DNA of 64,000 bases. It comes from Apostichopus japonicus. Taxonomy: Eukaryota; Echinodermata; Holothuroidea; Aspidochirotida; Stichopodidae. The position numbers were made by a program, and so were the translations under genes. Each line of letters opens with the position of its first letter. Positions within the stretch are counted from its first letter, which is position 1. The notes beneath the pieces were generated by a model. It made no database searches and had not been told where the DNA came from. It was given only the letters and a program-made list of their open reading frames with translations. Of the stretch, positions 1-7,256 are shown one piece after another. Location: assembly GCF_037975245.1 (NCBI RefSeq), contig NC_092561.1, positions 16,561,001-16,625,000 on the forward strand, written 5' to 3'.

Positions 1-148
1 TCGAGCAGGGGTAAACTCCTTTTATTTATACTCAAGTGAAGTCGGTTATTATACGTAATAAAATTCTGCAACAACCCCCAGTTCACCAATACAGCAAACC
101 AGTGAAGTTCTAAGACATACGACCCAAGAAGCAAGACAATACGAACTT

Positions 149-172
149 CCCCCACCCCTCCACCCCCCTCCC
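149..172 (-). other. G-quadruplex-prone tract (unit 1)
   Basis: C-runs of 5, 4, 6 and 3 (149-153, 155-158, 163-168, 170-172) give on the minus strand four G-runs separated by loops of one to four bases, which fits the G3+N1-7 quadruplex rule. In unit 5 the six-base run is split by an A near 21900. Confidence 0.6.
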
Positions 173-276
173 GAATCGCTACTTGTCCATTGAACACAAT
201 GCATGCACGACTGTACCGTTACACGATTAGTCCCAAATGCGAGACAACATATCATTTGAAAATGCGCCCTTTTTTT

Positions 277-446
277 ACCACTGCCAGAACAGTTTCCCTT
301 GCCTCGGGCATTTTATTTGGCTCACGCGGTAGATCACTGGTAATGTGAGCCGAGGAAGTTACTTTTCCAAGCTCGCTAGGCTTGGCGAGTCGATTACGTA
401 ACACGCATGCTATTGTTCCAGACTAATTAGCTAGAAAGGTGCAGAA
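277..446 (+). repeat. Spacer element A, structured, paired with element B (unit 1)
   Basis: About 170 bases from ACCACTGCCA to GAAAGGTGCAGAA. The reverse complement of 3277-3442 (element B) aligns along its full length, with shared blocks ACCACTGCCA, ACAGTTT, TGCCTCGGGCATTT, GTAGATC, GATTACGTAACAC, CCAGACT and GAAAGGTGC, in the same order. Inverted repeats within A include TGCC/GGCA, GGCTCAC/GTGAGCC and CCAAGC/GCTTGG. It resembles no RNA gene I recognise. Further copies begin at 6036, 10496 and at the same offset (+276) in later units. Confidence 0.7.
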
Positions 447-652
447 GTTGACAGTGGCGAAAAATGAACGTCAGTCTTACTAAAGAGCGGATTTTCATAT
501 GTGGCTATGTCGCGATCATCGCAAGTGAAACTATTGAGTGTTTGTGTGTGGTGGGGGAGGACTTAGAGGTTATTTATCGTTATTGTTGGATTTATTATGG
601 ATTATTATGGATTCTAATACCTGTCTTGTCTCCTTACACCGTACAAACCTAG

Positions 653-764
653 CAGAACCCTACGGTCATCATCGCAGGAATTGCTCAAGGAGAAGAGAAC
701 AAGATGCAAGACCGGCGACAGAGCCTTCTCAGTCAGCGCTCCCAGAATGCCTATACCGAACTCT
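653..764 (+). other. Orphan exon-like island in the long spacer (unit 1)
   Basis: A 112-base stretch of balanced base composition inside AT-rich spacer. It is preceded by a pyrimidine run ending CCTAG and followed by CTCT|GTGAGTGT, a perfect splice donor core. Starting at CAG 653 the frame reads QNPTVIIAGIAQGEENKM then QDRRQSLLSQRSQNAYTEL, with G/C-rich third positions, and stays open to a TAA at 809-811. I do not recognise the peptide. It could be a captured internal exon of an unrelated gene, now without its neighbours. Copies are in every complete long spacer (for example 10872-10983). Confidence 0.4.
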
Positions 765-936
765 GTGAGTGTATGCATTTCTCTTACCACTTTTAAAAAC
801 TGCTTTGAAAGCATATTATGTTAGACTCGCTTTTACTGTGTGATTGACTGTGTTTTAACTGTTATTGTGCATAGATACTACGTTTGGAACTAGTTACTTA
901 ATTCTGAACATTTTATTTTTTTTAATATTTATCTTT

Positions 937-1140
937 CATTTATTTAGTACGTTTAGACTCTATTTTGTATCGTTCAGTATTGGGTATTTGATCTGTTTTA
1001 GGATTTTGTAATAATTCTCTTACTGTAATGTTTTTTTTTTTTTTTTAATTTAAAAATTTTCATTTATTTACTACGTTTAGGGCTCTATTTTGTATCGTTT
1101 AGTATTTAGGCTTTTACAATAATTCTCTTACTGTACTATA
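937..1140. repeat. Diverged tandem duplication in the long spacer (unit 1)
   Basis: Two direct copies, 937-1030 and 1061-1140, share CATTTATTTA, TACGTTTAG, CTCTATTTTGTATCGTT, CAGTATT/TAGTATT and ATAATTCTCTTACTGTA. They are separated by a T16 run and AT-rich bases. A weaker third echo (GTTTTAGTATCGTTTAGTA) is near 1224-1242. The duplication is present in every complete long spacer. Confidence 0.75.
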
Positions 1141-1309
1141 GTTCCTCATACTTATATATATTTAAACCTGGACTATGATTGAATCTATTTACATGCTTCT
1201 TAAATTGTTTTGGACTATATGCGTTTTAGTATCGTTTAGTACGGGTGTGTTTTTTTTTTTTTTTTATATTGTTGCCTTTGGCTTTTACTTCTTTTTTTTT
1301 TCTTTTTTT

Positions 1310-1370
1310 GGCGCAGCTTTGCTGATTATGCGCTATATAAATATCACTTATTAATATTATTATTATCGAT
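1310..1370 (+). mobile_element. SINE-like 3' tail fragment (unit 1)
   Basis: GGCGCAGCTTTGCTGATT then ATGCGCTATATAAATATCA followed by a TTATTA-rich end. The phrase GCGCTATATAAAT plus (ATT)n is a tail I associate with abundant short retroposons of marine invertebrate genomes. No target-site duplication or polymerase III head was found, so this is a candidate remnant only. Confidence 0.4.
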
Positions 1371-1472
1371 AAACGGGCCCCAGAACGTGATCAACTACAC
1401 GGTCAATGGCTTGAGAGTAACAGGTATATATGATACAATGTTAGATTACTTAAAATAAGAGACAACGAAACT

Positions 1473-1492
1473 GCATGTTTGAGGAGGGGGAG
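1473..1492 (-). promoter_or_regulatory. Shared downstream motif after H2B (unit 1)
   Basis: On the minus strand, CTCCCCCTCCTCAAACATGC, about 40 bases past the H2B stem-loop. Confidence 0.55.
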
Positions 1493-1521
1493 ATAAGTCT
1501 GCCGTTTCTGGAATATAGGAT

Positions 1522-1537
1522 GGCCCTTAAAAGAGCC
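1522..1537 (-). terminator. Histone 3' stem-loop, H2B (unit 1)
   Basis: On the minus strand this reads GGCTCTTTTAAGGGCC, fitting the metazoan histone stem-loop: a six-base-pair stem around a UUUA loop, with one U-G wobble at the fourth pair. It starts 35 bases past the TAG stop. A purine-containing stretch (CCAGAAACGG) follows about a dozen bases later, where the U7-pairing downstream element is expected. Confidence 0.97.
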
Positions 1538-1572
1538 GTTGGATGTCGAGCCTTCTACACGAGAAGAACAAT

Positions 1573-1944
1573 CTACTTGGAGGTGGTGTACTTGGTGACA
1601 GCCTTGGTACCCTCTGAGACGGCATGCTTGGCGAGCTCACCAGGCAGCAACAGTCTGACGGCGGTCTGGACCTCCCGACTGGTGATGGTGGACTTCCTGT
1701 TGTAGTGGGCCAAACGGGAAGCTTCGGCGGCGATACGCTCGAAGATGTCGTTCACGAAGCTGTTCATGATAGACATAGCACGGCTAGAGATACCGGTGTC
1801 TGGGTGGACCTGCTTCATGACTTTGTAGATGTAGATACTGTAAGTCTCACGCCTGGTCCTTCGCCTCTTCTTGTCTCCTGGGTTGCGAGGTGCCTTGGAC
1901 TTGGCGGCCTTCTTTGCTCCCTTTCCTGCAGCTTTTGGTGCCAT
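1573..1944 (-). CDS. H2B: Core histone H2B (unit 1)
   Basis: This gene encodes a 123-residue H2B, which pairs with H2A and flanks the H3-H4 tetramer in the nucleosome. The first 30 residues or so form a Lys/Ala-rich tail. The histone fold follows, with [37 protein letters not shown] and the C-terminal helix ending AVTKYTTSK. The lysine in AVTKY, five residues before the C-terminal Lys, matches the conserved ubiquitination site. The tail lacks the repeated SPKK-type motifs of sea urchin sperm H2B, so this is a somatic or embryonic type. There is no intron, and the stop is TAG. The gene is divergent from H2A at 2309, 364 bases away, and has a TATA-like box 75 bases upstream of the ATG. The body resembles echinoderm H2B as I know it. 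Confidence 0.98.
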   Translation of the reverse strand: MAPKAAGKGAKKAAKSKAPRNPGDKKRRRTRRETYSIYIYKVMKQVHPDTGISSRAMSIMNSFVNDIFERIAAEASRLAHYNRKSTITSREVQTAVRLLLPGELAKHAVSEGTKAVTKYTTSK

Positions 1945-2018
1945 TTTGGACGTGAAGTTTTCGTTGCGATACGGTAAGTAAAGCGATGAGTGAATGAGTG
2001 TCCTCCACGCTGCGAAAT

Positions 2019-2027
2019 GTATTTATG
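2019..2027 (-). promoter_or_regulatory. TATA-like box of H2B (unit 1)
   Basis: On the minus strand the sequence is CATAAATAC, 75 bases upstream of the H2B ATG. About 25 bases further downstream is ACTCATTCAC, a fair match to an animal initiator (TCAKTY), so transcription probably starts near 1997 and gives a leader of about 50 bases. Confidence 0.65.
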
Positions 2028-2077
2028 ACAGATTTGATATCACTTCAGCGAAGCAGAAAAACTTCCCATATTGACAA

Positions 2078-2087
2078 AGCACGTGCT
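2078..2087. promoter_or_regulatory. E-box palindrome AGCACGTGCT (unit 1)
   Basis: A perfect ten-base palindrome with a CACGTG core, about 135 bases upstream of the H2B ATG and 220 upstream of the H2A ATG. It is retained in the units compared. bHLH factors bind CACGTG, but a role here is inference. Confidence 0.4.
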
Positions 2088-2114
2088 ATGCATTGCACAG
2101 CACACACGAGCTGG

Positions 2115-2119
2115 CCAAT
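2115..2119 (+). promoter_or_regulatory. CCAAT box between H2B and H2A (unit 1)
   Basis: GGCCAATCA, near the middle of the divergent region. CCAAT boxes bound by NF-Y are a usual part of animal histone promoters. The same GGCCAATCA core occurs inverted upstream of H3. Confidence 0.65.
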
Positions 2120-2308
2120 CACAATGCGGAAGCTTTTCTTAATTCTTTCACGCATTGTACGATCAGGGCAAAGGGTGGCAAAGAATCCCCTCATAAGGGC
2201 ACTGTGCTGTAGCTTTAGAGTCCGGACTACTTGAATGAGAGCTTTCCGGCAGGCAAATCATTTCTTTGATTCGTTTCAAGTCGAAAACATACCCAAATTT
2301 ACTTCATC

Positions 2309-2689
2309 ATGACTGGCAGGGGCAAAGGTGGTAAGGCCAGGGCAAAGGCCAAGAGTCGATCTGCAAGAGCAGGGCTTCAATTCCCAGTAGGTCGTGTACA
2401 CAGGTTCCTGCGAAGAGGAAATTACGCCCAGAGGATCGGCGCTGGCGCACCCGTCTACCTGGCTGCCGTACTAGAATACCTCGCCGCCGAGATCTTGGAA
2501 TTGGCCGGTAACGCTGCACGTGACAACAAGAAGACCAGGATCATCCCCCGTCATCTCCAACTCGCCATCCGAAACGACGAGGAGTTGAACAAACTCTTGA
2601 GCGGAGTCACCATCGCCCAGGGAGGTGTTCTTCCAAACATCCAGGCTGTCCTTCTACCCAAGAAGACATCCGGAGGCAAGAAGGCTTAA
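2309..2689 (+). CDS. H2A: Core histone H2A (unit 1)
   Basis: This gene encodes a 126-residue canonical H2A. The tail (about residues 1-20) is basic. The fold starts at [34 protein letters not shown], and the acidic-patch residues are present in [11 protein letters not shown] and RNDEELNK. The docking region [18 protein letters not shown] is intact, including the KK pair used for ubiquitination. The C-tail ends TSGGKKA and has no SQ motif, so it is not H2A.X. The protein begins MTGRGK, where most H2A begin MSGRGK, so the mature N-terminal residue is Thr rather than Ser. The start is fixed by the canonical GRGKGGKA tail; the stop is TAA. No intron. It shares a promoter region with H2B and converges on H3 across a 1.2-kb spacer. 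Confidence 0.98.
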   Translation: MTGRGKGGKARAKAKSRSARAGLQFPVGRVHRFLRRGNYAQRIGAGAPVYLAAVLEYLAAEILELAGNAARDNKKTRIIPRHLQLAIRNDEELNKLLSGVTIAQGGVLPNIQAVLLPKKTSGGKKA

Positions 2690-2727
2690 AGGGGAGGTTG
2701 CATTGCAATCGCCCATCGATTACCAAC

Positions 2728-2743
2728 GGCTCTTTTAAGGGCC
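2728..2743 (+). terminator. Histone 3' stem-loop, H2A (unit 1)
   Basis: GGCTCTTTTAAGGGCC, 38 bases past the TAA stop. It is followed by CCCAGAAAGA at about 2753-2762, the best match in the unit to the histone downstream element (family consensus close to CAAGAAAGA) that base-pairs with U7 snRNA. Cleavage is expected a few bases after the stem, near CATCA. Confidence 0.97.
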
Positions 2744-2770
2744 ATCAAATCACCCAGAAAGACATACTCA

Positions 2771-2789
2771 TTCCTCTCCTCAAACATGC
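2771..2789 (+). promoter_or_regulatory. Shared downstream motif after H2A (unit 1)
   Basis: TTCCTCTCCTCAAACATGC. The pyrimidine stretch plus TCAAACATGC lies about 38 bases past the H2A stem-loop, beyond the expected cleavage site and downstream element. Near-identical motifs occur at matching distance after the three other genes. Confidence 0.55.
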
Positions 2790-3066
2790 TTGCGTCAGTG
2801 TCTTATTTCTCCTTTTAAGTTAGATGTATCAGCTAGCTGCAACCCTAATAATCGTGGGGCTTCGGACCCTCAGCCAAAAACCAAAGGTCAGAAACCCCAA
2901 GATTTGAGTGAAAACTCCTGCTGGACAGAAATCTAACATCCCATAAAATAAAAAAAATTAAAAAACTATATATAATGTATGTAGGGAACTTTTCACATGA
3001 TTTTGGCCGCAGGTTTTATGAATTAAGTATTTAGCAAGAGATCTTGGATTAGGGGATAAAGGGAAC

Positions 3067-3090
3067 TTATTATTATTATTATTATTTATT
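3067..3090. repeat. TTA microsatellite (unit 1)
   Basis: About seven TTA repeats, followed by TTATTAATAATT. Confidence 0.85.
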
Positions 3091-3276
3091 AATAATTTTT
3101 GTAACTTTTGGGGTTTGAAATAAAAATAGATATTGAGTTTTGCTGCTTCAATGAGCTTACTGGTAGCAATGCATCTGGGGTGTTAAGTCAGATCCTAAGG
3201 GCTTTATTATTAATAGTCTTAGAAATTTGAAACTTGTAACAACTAACGAGGCATATACTACCGCAAGTATTAATCG

Positions 3277-3442
3277 TTTCGCACCTTTCAATGTTATTAA
3301 GTCTGGAAATTTTAGTCGGTGTGTTACGTAATCAATTCGCAAAGCCAAGCCGAGGGAACGAGCATCAGCTCAAATTTTCCCCCGATCTACTGCGAGAGCC
3401 TATTGAAATGCCCGAGGCAGGTAAACTGTTATGGCAGTGGTA
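3277..3442 (-). repeat. Spacer element B, inverted diverged copy of element A (unit 1)
   Basis: About 166 bases on the minus strand, in the short spacer between H2A and H3. The blocks shared with A are listed there. The TGCCTCGGGCA hairpin is kept exactly, and B has its own hairpin GAGC-TGAT-GCTC where A has a different pairing. Copies lie about 440-605 bases before the H3 stop coordinate in every unit with a short spacer. The private two-base indels of units 3 and 4 fall at its edge. Confidence 0.7.
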
Positions 3443-3591
3443 TTAAATTTAAGATCTTCCGTGCTTTGAACGATAGAGATATTACTACGTTTTTAAGATT
3501 TACTTCTCTTGTATTGGAGATCGTTAACATACACGCTGATGTGTGTCAACCCATGTTAACACGCTTATAATACCAAGGCGATTAGGATAGA

Positions 3592-3606
3592 GTGTGTGTG
3601 TGTGTG
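3592..3606. repeat. GT microsatellite (unit 1)
   Basis: About seven GT repeats between GATAGA and GGATTAGGGG. Confidence 0.85.
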
Positions 3607-3737
3607 GATTAGGGGTTATGATTATGAGTTAGGGATAAGCTCACTTTGATTATTGATTAGTGAATTGCATCATGCACGAAGGGAATCACCAACCACCCAG
3701 CATAGAAGTAATAATTACAATAATAATGATAATCATT

Positions 3738-3763
3738 AAAAAAAAAAAAAAAAAAAAAAAAAA
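3738..3763. repeat. Poly-A tract of 24-26 bases (unit 1)
   Basis: Twenty-six A, flanked by AATCATT and TAATAATGAG. Counted lengths in the twelve units are 26, 25, 26, 25, 25, 25, 24, 25, 25, 25, 25 and 25. It lies about 20 bases past the H3 downstream motif; on the H3 coding strand it is a T-run. Confidence 0.9.
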
Positions 3764-3783
3764 TAATAATGAGACGACAAGTT

Positions 3784-3801
3784 GCATGTTCGGAGGGAGA
3801 G
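3784..3801 (-). promoter_or_regulatory. Shared downstream motif after H3 (unit 1)
   Basis: On the minus strand, CTCTCCCTCCGAACATGC, about 39 bases past the H3 stem-loop. It is the most diverged of the four. Confidence 0.5.
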
Positions 3802-3830
3802 AAAAATCTGCTTTAACTGGTAGATATGAT

Positions 3831-3846
3831 GGCCCTTAAAAGAGCC
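3831..3846 (-). terminator. Histone 3' stem-loop, H3 (unit 1)
   Basis: Same 16-mer on the minus strand, 36 bases past the TAG stop. The following element reads CCAGTTAAAGCAG and is the weakest downstream-element match of the four genes. Confidence 0.97.
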
Positions 3847-3882
3847 GTTGGTTTTCGAGAATCCGTCGGAGACAGATACGAT

Positions 3883-4299
<417 letters not shown>

Positions 4300-4360
4300 T
4301 CAGTCTGTGTTCTATCAGTACAAAGATGTAATGAAGCACGGACTACAAGAAACCGCACGT

Positions 4361-4367
4361 TATAAGC
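4361..4367 (-). promoter_or_regulatory. TATA box of H3 (unit 1)
   Basis: The minus strand reads GCTTATAACG, about 70 bases upstream of the H3 ATG. TCATTA at 4329-4334 on the minus strand lies about 30 bases downstream and is a plausible initiator. Confidence 0.7.
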
Positions 4368-4420
4368 AGCTCCCCTCAAACAACCCGCTAATCGCGTCAC
4401 TCGACCTGTGCTCGATTCTG

Positions 4421-4425
4421 ATTGG
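4421..4425 (-). promoter_or_regulatory. CCAAT box of H3 (unit 1)
   Basis: ATTGG on the + strand, i.e. CCAAT facing H3, about 90 bases upstream of the likely start. This is the classical CCAAT position. Confidence 0.7.
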
Positions 4426-4663
4426 CCGAGTGCGACAGCCGCGAGTCGTTCTGATTAGCTAAGCGGCAATGGCAAATTTCAGGAGCCTAATTTAAGCGAA
4501 CGGTAGTCGAAACTGCTCATGCCGGGCAGGAAAATGGTAGTCACTTTCATAAAGTATCTATTTCTTAGACTTTCTGCCATTTAAAATGACGAAAAATTGT
4601 TGAAAACTCTTATCGAAAACCCTCCAGCTTCGCATTTGACAGTCAGTCAGCAATCCCCAATTG

Positions 4664-4671
4664 TGACGTCA
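4664..4671. promoter_or_regulatory. CRE palindrome TGACGTCA at promoter midpoint (unit 1)
   Basis: A perfect cAMP-response-element octamer, bound by ATF/CREB-class bZIP proteins in animals. Its centre is at 4667.5, which is the exact centre of the 748-base H3/H4 intergenic region, so it is placed equally with respect to both genes. Confidence 0.6.
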
Positions 4672-4769
4672 TGAACATTACCTTCGTCGATTGGTCAGAT
4701 TAGGCTAACACAGAGTTAGCGTCAAGTGTAATTTTACGTGTGATATTTTAACGGAATGACAGGGTGAAG

Positions 4770-4774
4770 CCAAT
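4770..4774 (+). promoter_or_regulatory. CCAAT box upstream of H4 (unit 1)
   Basis: AGCCAATAT, about 200 bases upstream of the H4 TATA-like box; farther out than a typical CCAAT box, so only a candidate. Confidence 0.4.
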
Positions 4775-4968
4775 ATTCGACCATTCGGGACAAATTTGGC
4801 CTTATCGAATTCACCCCTCACCGATATTTCATAACATAGAACATCACACGACGAACAAGAAACGGCATCAAACTCCGCCGAGCTTCCATTCCCACGGGTT
4901 CTGATGCAGACATCGGGGTAGTTCGCTTACGTCCGTTCAAAACATCGCCTGCTTGACGGGTATCGCTA

Positions 4969-4975
4969 ATATAAT
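4969..4975 (+). promoter_or_regulatory. TATA-like box of H4 (unit 1)
   Basis: ATATAAT inside GCTAATATAATGCC, about 70 bases upstream of the H4 ATG, giving a predicted leader of roughly 40 bases. It matches the TATA-to-ATG spacing of H3 (about 70) and H2B (75). Confidence 0.65.
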
Positions 4976-5011
4976 GCCACACATTGAGGGACTTTCTACA
5001 TTTTACTGTGA

Positions 5012-5353
<342 letters not shown>

Positions 5354-5392
5354 ATGCATCTTTCCTGTCACGAAGACGAATCGAAATCCAAC

Positions 5393-5408
5393 GGCTCTTT
5401 TAAGGGCC
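5393..5408 (+). terminator. Histone 3' stem-loop, H4 (unit 1)
   Basis: Same 16-mer, 39 bases past the TAG stop, followed by CCCCAGAGAGAG as the likely downstream element. Confidence 0.97.
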
Positions 5409-5436
5409 ATCAAATATCCCCAGAGAGAGTTACTCA

Positions 5437-5457
5437 TTCCTCTCCCTCGAAACATGC
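5437..5457 (+). promoter_or_regulatory. Shared downstream motif after H4 (unit 1)
   Basis: TCCTCTCCCTCGAAACATGC, about 40 bases past the H4 stem-loop. It shares CTC, AAACATGC and the ACTCATTCCTCTC lead-in with the H2A copy. Confidence 0.55.
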
Positions 5458-5590
5458 AATTCGTCGTCTTAATTCTTTTCTTTGTGTGAGTGAATGTATG
5501 TGTGTGTGTATGTATACGCCAGCATCGGGCAAAATAAGTTATATGCATAGGCAATTTTGCTAGAAATTTCAAAACACCGTAATTGAAATC

Positions 5591-5622
5591 CACCCCCTCC
5601 CTCAAGTGAAGTCCCCCCCCCC
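5591..5622. repeat. C-rich stretch with C10-11 run (unit 1)
   Basis: CACCCCCTCCC followed 11 bases later by a run of ten C. The run is 10 or 11 long in different units. It lies about 210 bases past the H4 stem-loop. Confidence 0.7.
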
Positions 5623-7156
5623 TTTAGTAATCCCTACCTAATTGGCTCTTCAGTTCCGACCTCCTGTTTGTTTATATAGACAACTTTCCCTAGGAAAAAA
5701 AAAGAAGTGTCTATTCTACAAAACTTCAATATTATCCCCCGTAGGACCTCTTGCGAAGGTCGAGCAGGGGTAAACTCCTTTTATTTATACTCAAGTGAAG
5801 TCGGTTATTATACGTAATAAAATTCTGCAACAACCCCCAGTTCACCAATACAGCAAACCAGTGAAGTTCTAAGACATACGACCCAAGAAGCAAGACAATA
5901 CGAACTTCCCCCACCCCTCCACCCCCCTCCCGAATCGCTACTTGTCCATTGAACACAATGCATGCACGACTGTACCGTTACACGATTAGTCCCAAATGCG
6001 AGACAACATATCATTTGAAAATGCGCCCTTTTTTTACCACTGCCAGAACAGTTTCCCTTGCCTCGGGCATTTTATTTGGCTCACGCGGTAGATCACTGGT
6101 AATGTGAGCCGAGGAAGTTACTTTTCCAAGCTCGCTAGGCTTGGCGAGTCGATTACGTAACACGCATGCTATTGTTCCAGACTAATTAGCTAGAAAGGTG
6201 CAGAAGTTGACAGTGGCGAAAAATGAACGTCAGTCTTACTAAAGAGCGGATTTTCATATGTGGCTATGTCGCGATCATCGCAAGTGAAACTATTGAGTGT
6301 TTGTGTGTGGTGGGGGAGGACTTAGAGGTTATTTATCGTTATTGTTGGATTTATTATGGATTATTATGGATTCTAATACCTGTCTTGTCTCCTTACACCG
6401 TACAAACCTAGCAGAACCCTACGGTCATCATCGCAGGAATTGCTCAAGGAGAAGAGAACAAGATGCAAGACCGGCGACAGAGCCTTCTCAGTCAGCGCTC
6501 CCAGAATGCCTATACCGAACTCTGTGAGTGTATGCATTTCTCTTACCACTTTTAAAAACTGCTTTGAAAGCATATTATGTTAGACTCGCTTTTACTGTGT
6601 GATTGACTGTGTTTTAACTGTTATTGTGCATAGATACTACGTTTGGAACTAGTTACTTAATTCTGAACATTTTATTTTTTTTAATATTTATCTTTCATTT
6701 ATTTAGTACGTTTAGACTCTATTTTGTATCGTTCAGTATTGGGTATTTGATCTGTTTTAGGATTTTGTAATAATTCTCTTACTGTAATGTTTTTTTTTTT
6801 TTTTTTAATTTAAAAATTTTCATTTATTTACTACGTTTAGGGCTCTATTTTGTATCGTTTAGTATTTAGGCTTTTACAATAATTCTCTTACTGTACTATA
6901 GTTCCTCATACTTATATATATTTAAACCTGGACTATGATTGAATCTATTTACATGCTTCTTAAATTGTTTTGGACTATATGCGTTTTAGTATCGTTTAGT
7001 ACGGGTGTGTTTTTTTTTTTTTTTTTATATTGTTGCCTTTGGCTTTTACTTCTTTTTTTTTTCTTTTTTTGGCGCAGCTTTGCTGATTATGCGCTATATA
7101 AATATCACTTATTAATATTATTATTATCGATAAACGGGCCCCAGAACGTGATCAAC

Positions 7157-7256
7157 NNNNNNNNNNNNNNNNNNNNNNNNNNNNNNNNNNNNNNNNNNNN
7201 NNNNNNNNNNNNNNNNNNNNNNNNNNNNNNNNNNNNNNNNNNNNNNNNNNNNNNNN
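7157..7256. other. Assembly gap 1 (100 N)
   Basis: Exactly 100 N, the usual placeholder for a join of unknown length. The left flank ends three bases after a GATC, at unit 1 equivalent 1395. The right flank begins at unit 1 equivalent 2799. At least 1403 bases are missing, and whole extra units could be hidden as well. Confidence 0.98.

Larger units (their letters stand above)
1..1572. other. Long spacer between H4 and H2B 3' ends (unit 1 part)
   Basis: This AT-rich spacer lies between convergent genes and is about 1.98 kb when the 219 bases after the preceding H4 and its flank are counted. In order it holds AATAAA at 57-62, a C-rich tract (149-172), element A (277-446), an exon-like island (653-764), a diverged tandem duplication (937-1140), T-runs, a SINE-like tail (1310-1370), and the H2B downstream motif and stem-loop. 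No open frame here looks like an H1 or any other complete gene. Confidence 0.8.
1945..2308. promoter_or_regulatory. Divergent H2B/H2A promoter region (unit 1)
   Basis: These 364 bases separate the two start codons and must hold both promoters. Visible elements are a TATA-like box for H2B (2019-2027), an E-box palindrome (2078-2087), a CCAAT box (2115-2119) and a weak TATA-like TCATAAGG for H2A at 2191-2198. I see no clear octamer. Equivalent regions are at 12164, 17925, 23684, 29442, 35201, 38864, 44623, 50381, 56141 and 61900. Bidirectional control from one short region would keep H2A and H2B output matched. Confidence 0.85.
2690..3882. other. Short spacer between H2A and H3 3' ends (unit 1)
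   Basis: About 1.19 kb between the convergent H2A and H3 genes. It holds the H2A stem-loop and motifs, two AATAAA-type polyadenylation hexamers (about 2947-2952 and 3118-3123), a TTA microsatellite, element B, a GT run, the poly-A tract, and the H3 motifs and stem-loop. No further gene is seen. Confidence 0.8.

Noticed and set aside
277-446. Element A as a known RNA gene (5S rRNA, U1-U6, U7 snRNA or tRNA)
   Set aside because: No 5S or tRNA internal promoter boxes in proper spacing, no Sm site followed by a terminal hairpin, and no sequence I recognise from these families.
464-652. 62-codon frame in the long spacer starting MNVSLTKERIF
   Set aside because: AT-rich, short, no domain and no supporting signals; it ends exactly at the TAG that precedes the exon-like island.
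1624-1977. 117-codon frame antisense to H2B
   Set aside because: It mirrors the H2B coding strand and has no independent start context or recognisable domain.
3067-3090. TTA repeats as telomere-like or centromeric satellite
   Set aside because: Only about seven copies of a simple trinucleotide in AT-rich spacer; an ordinary microsatellite.
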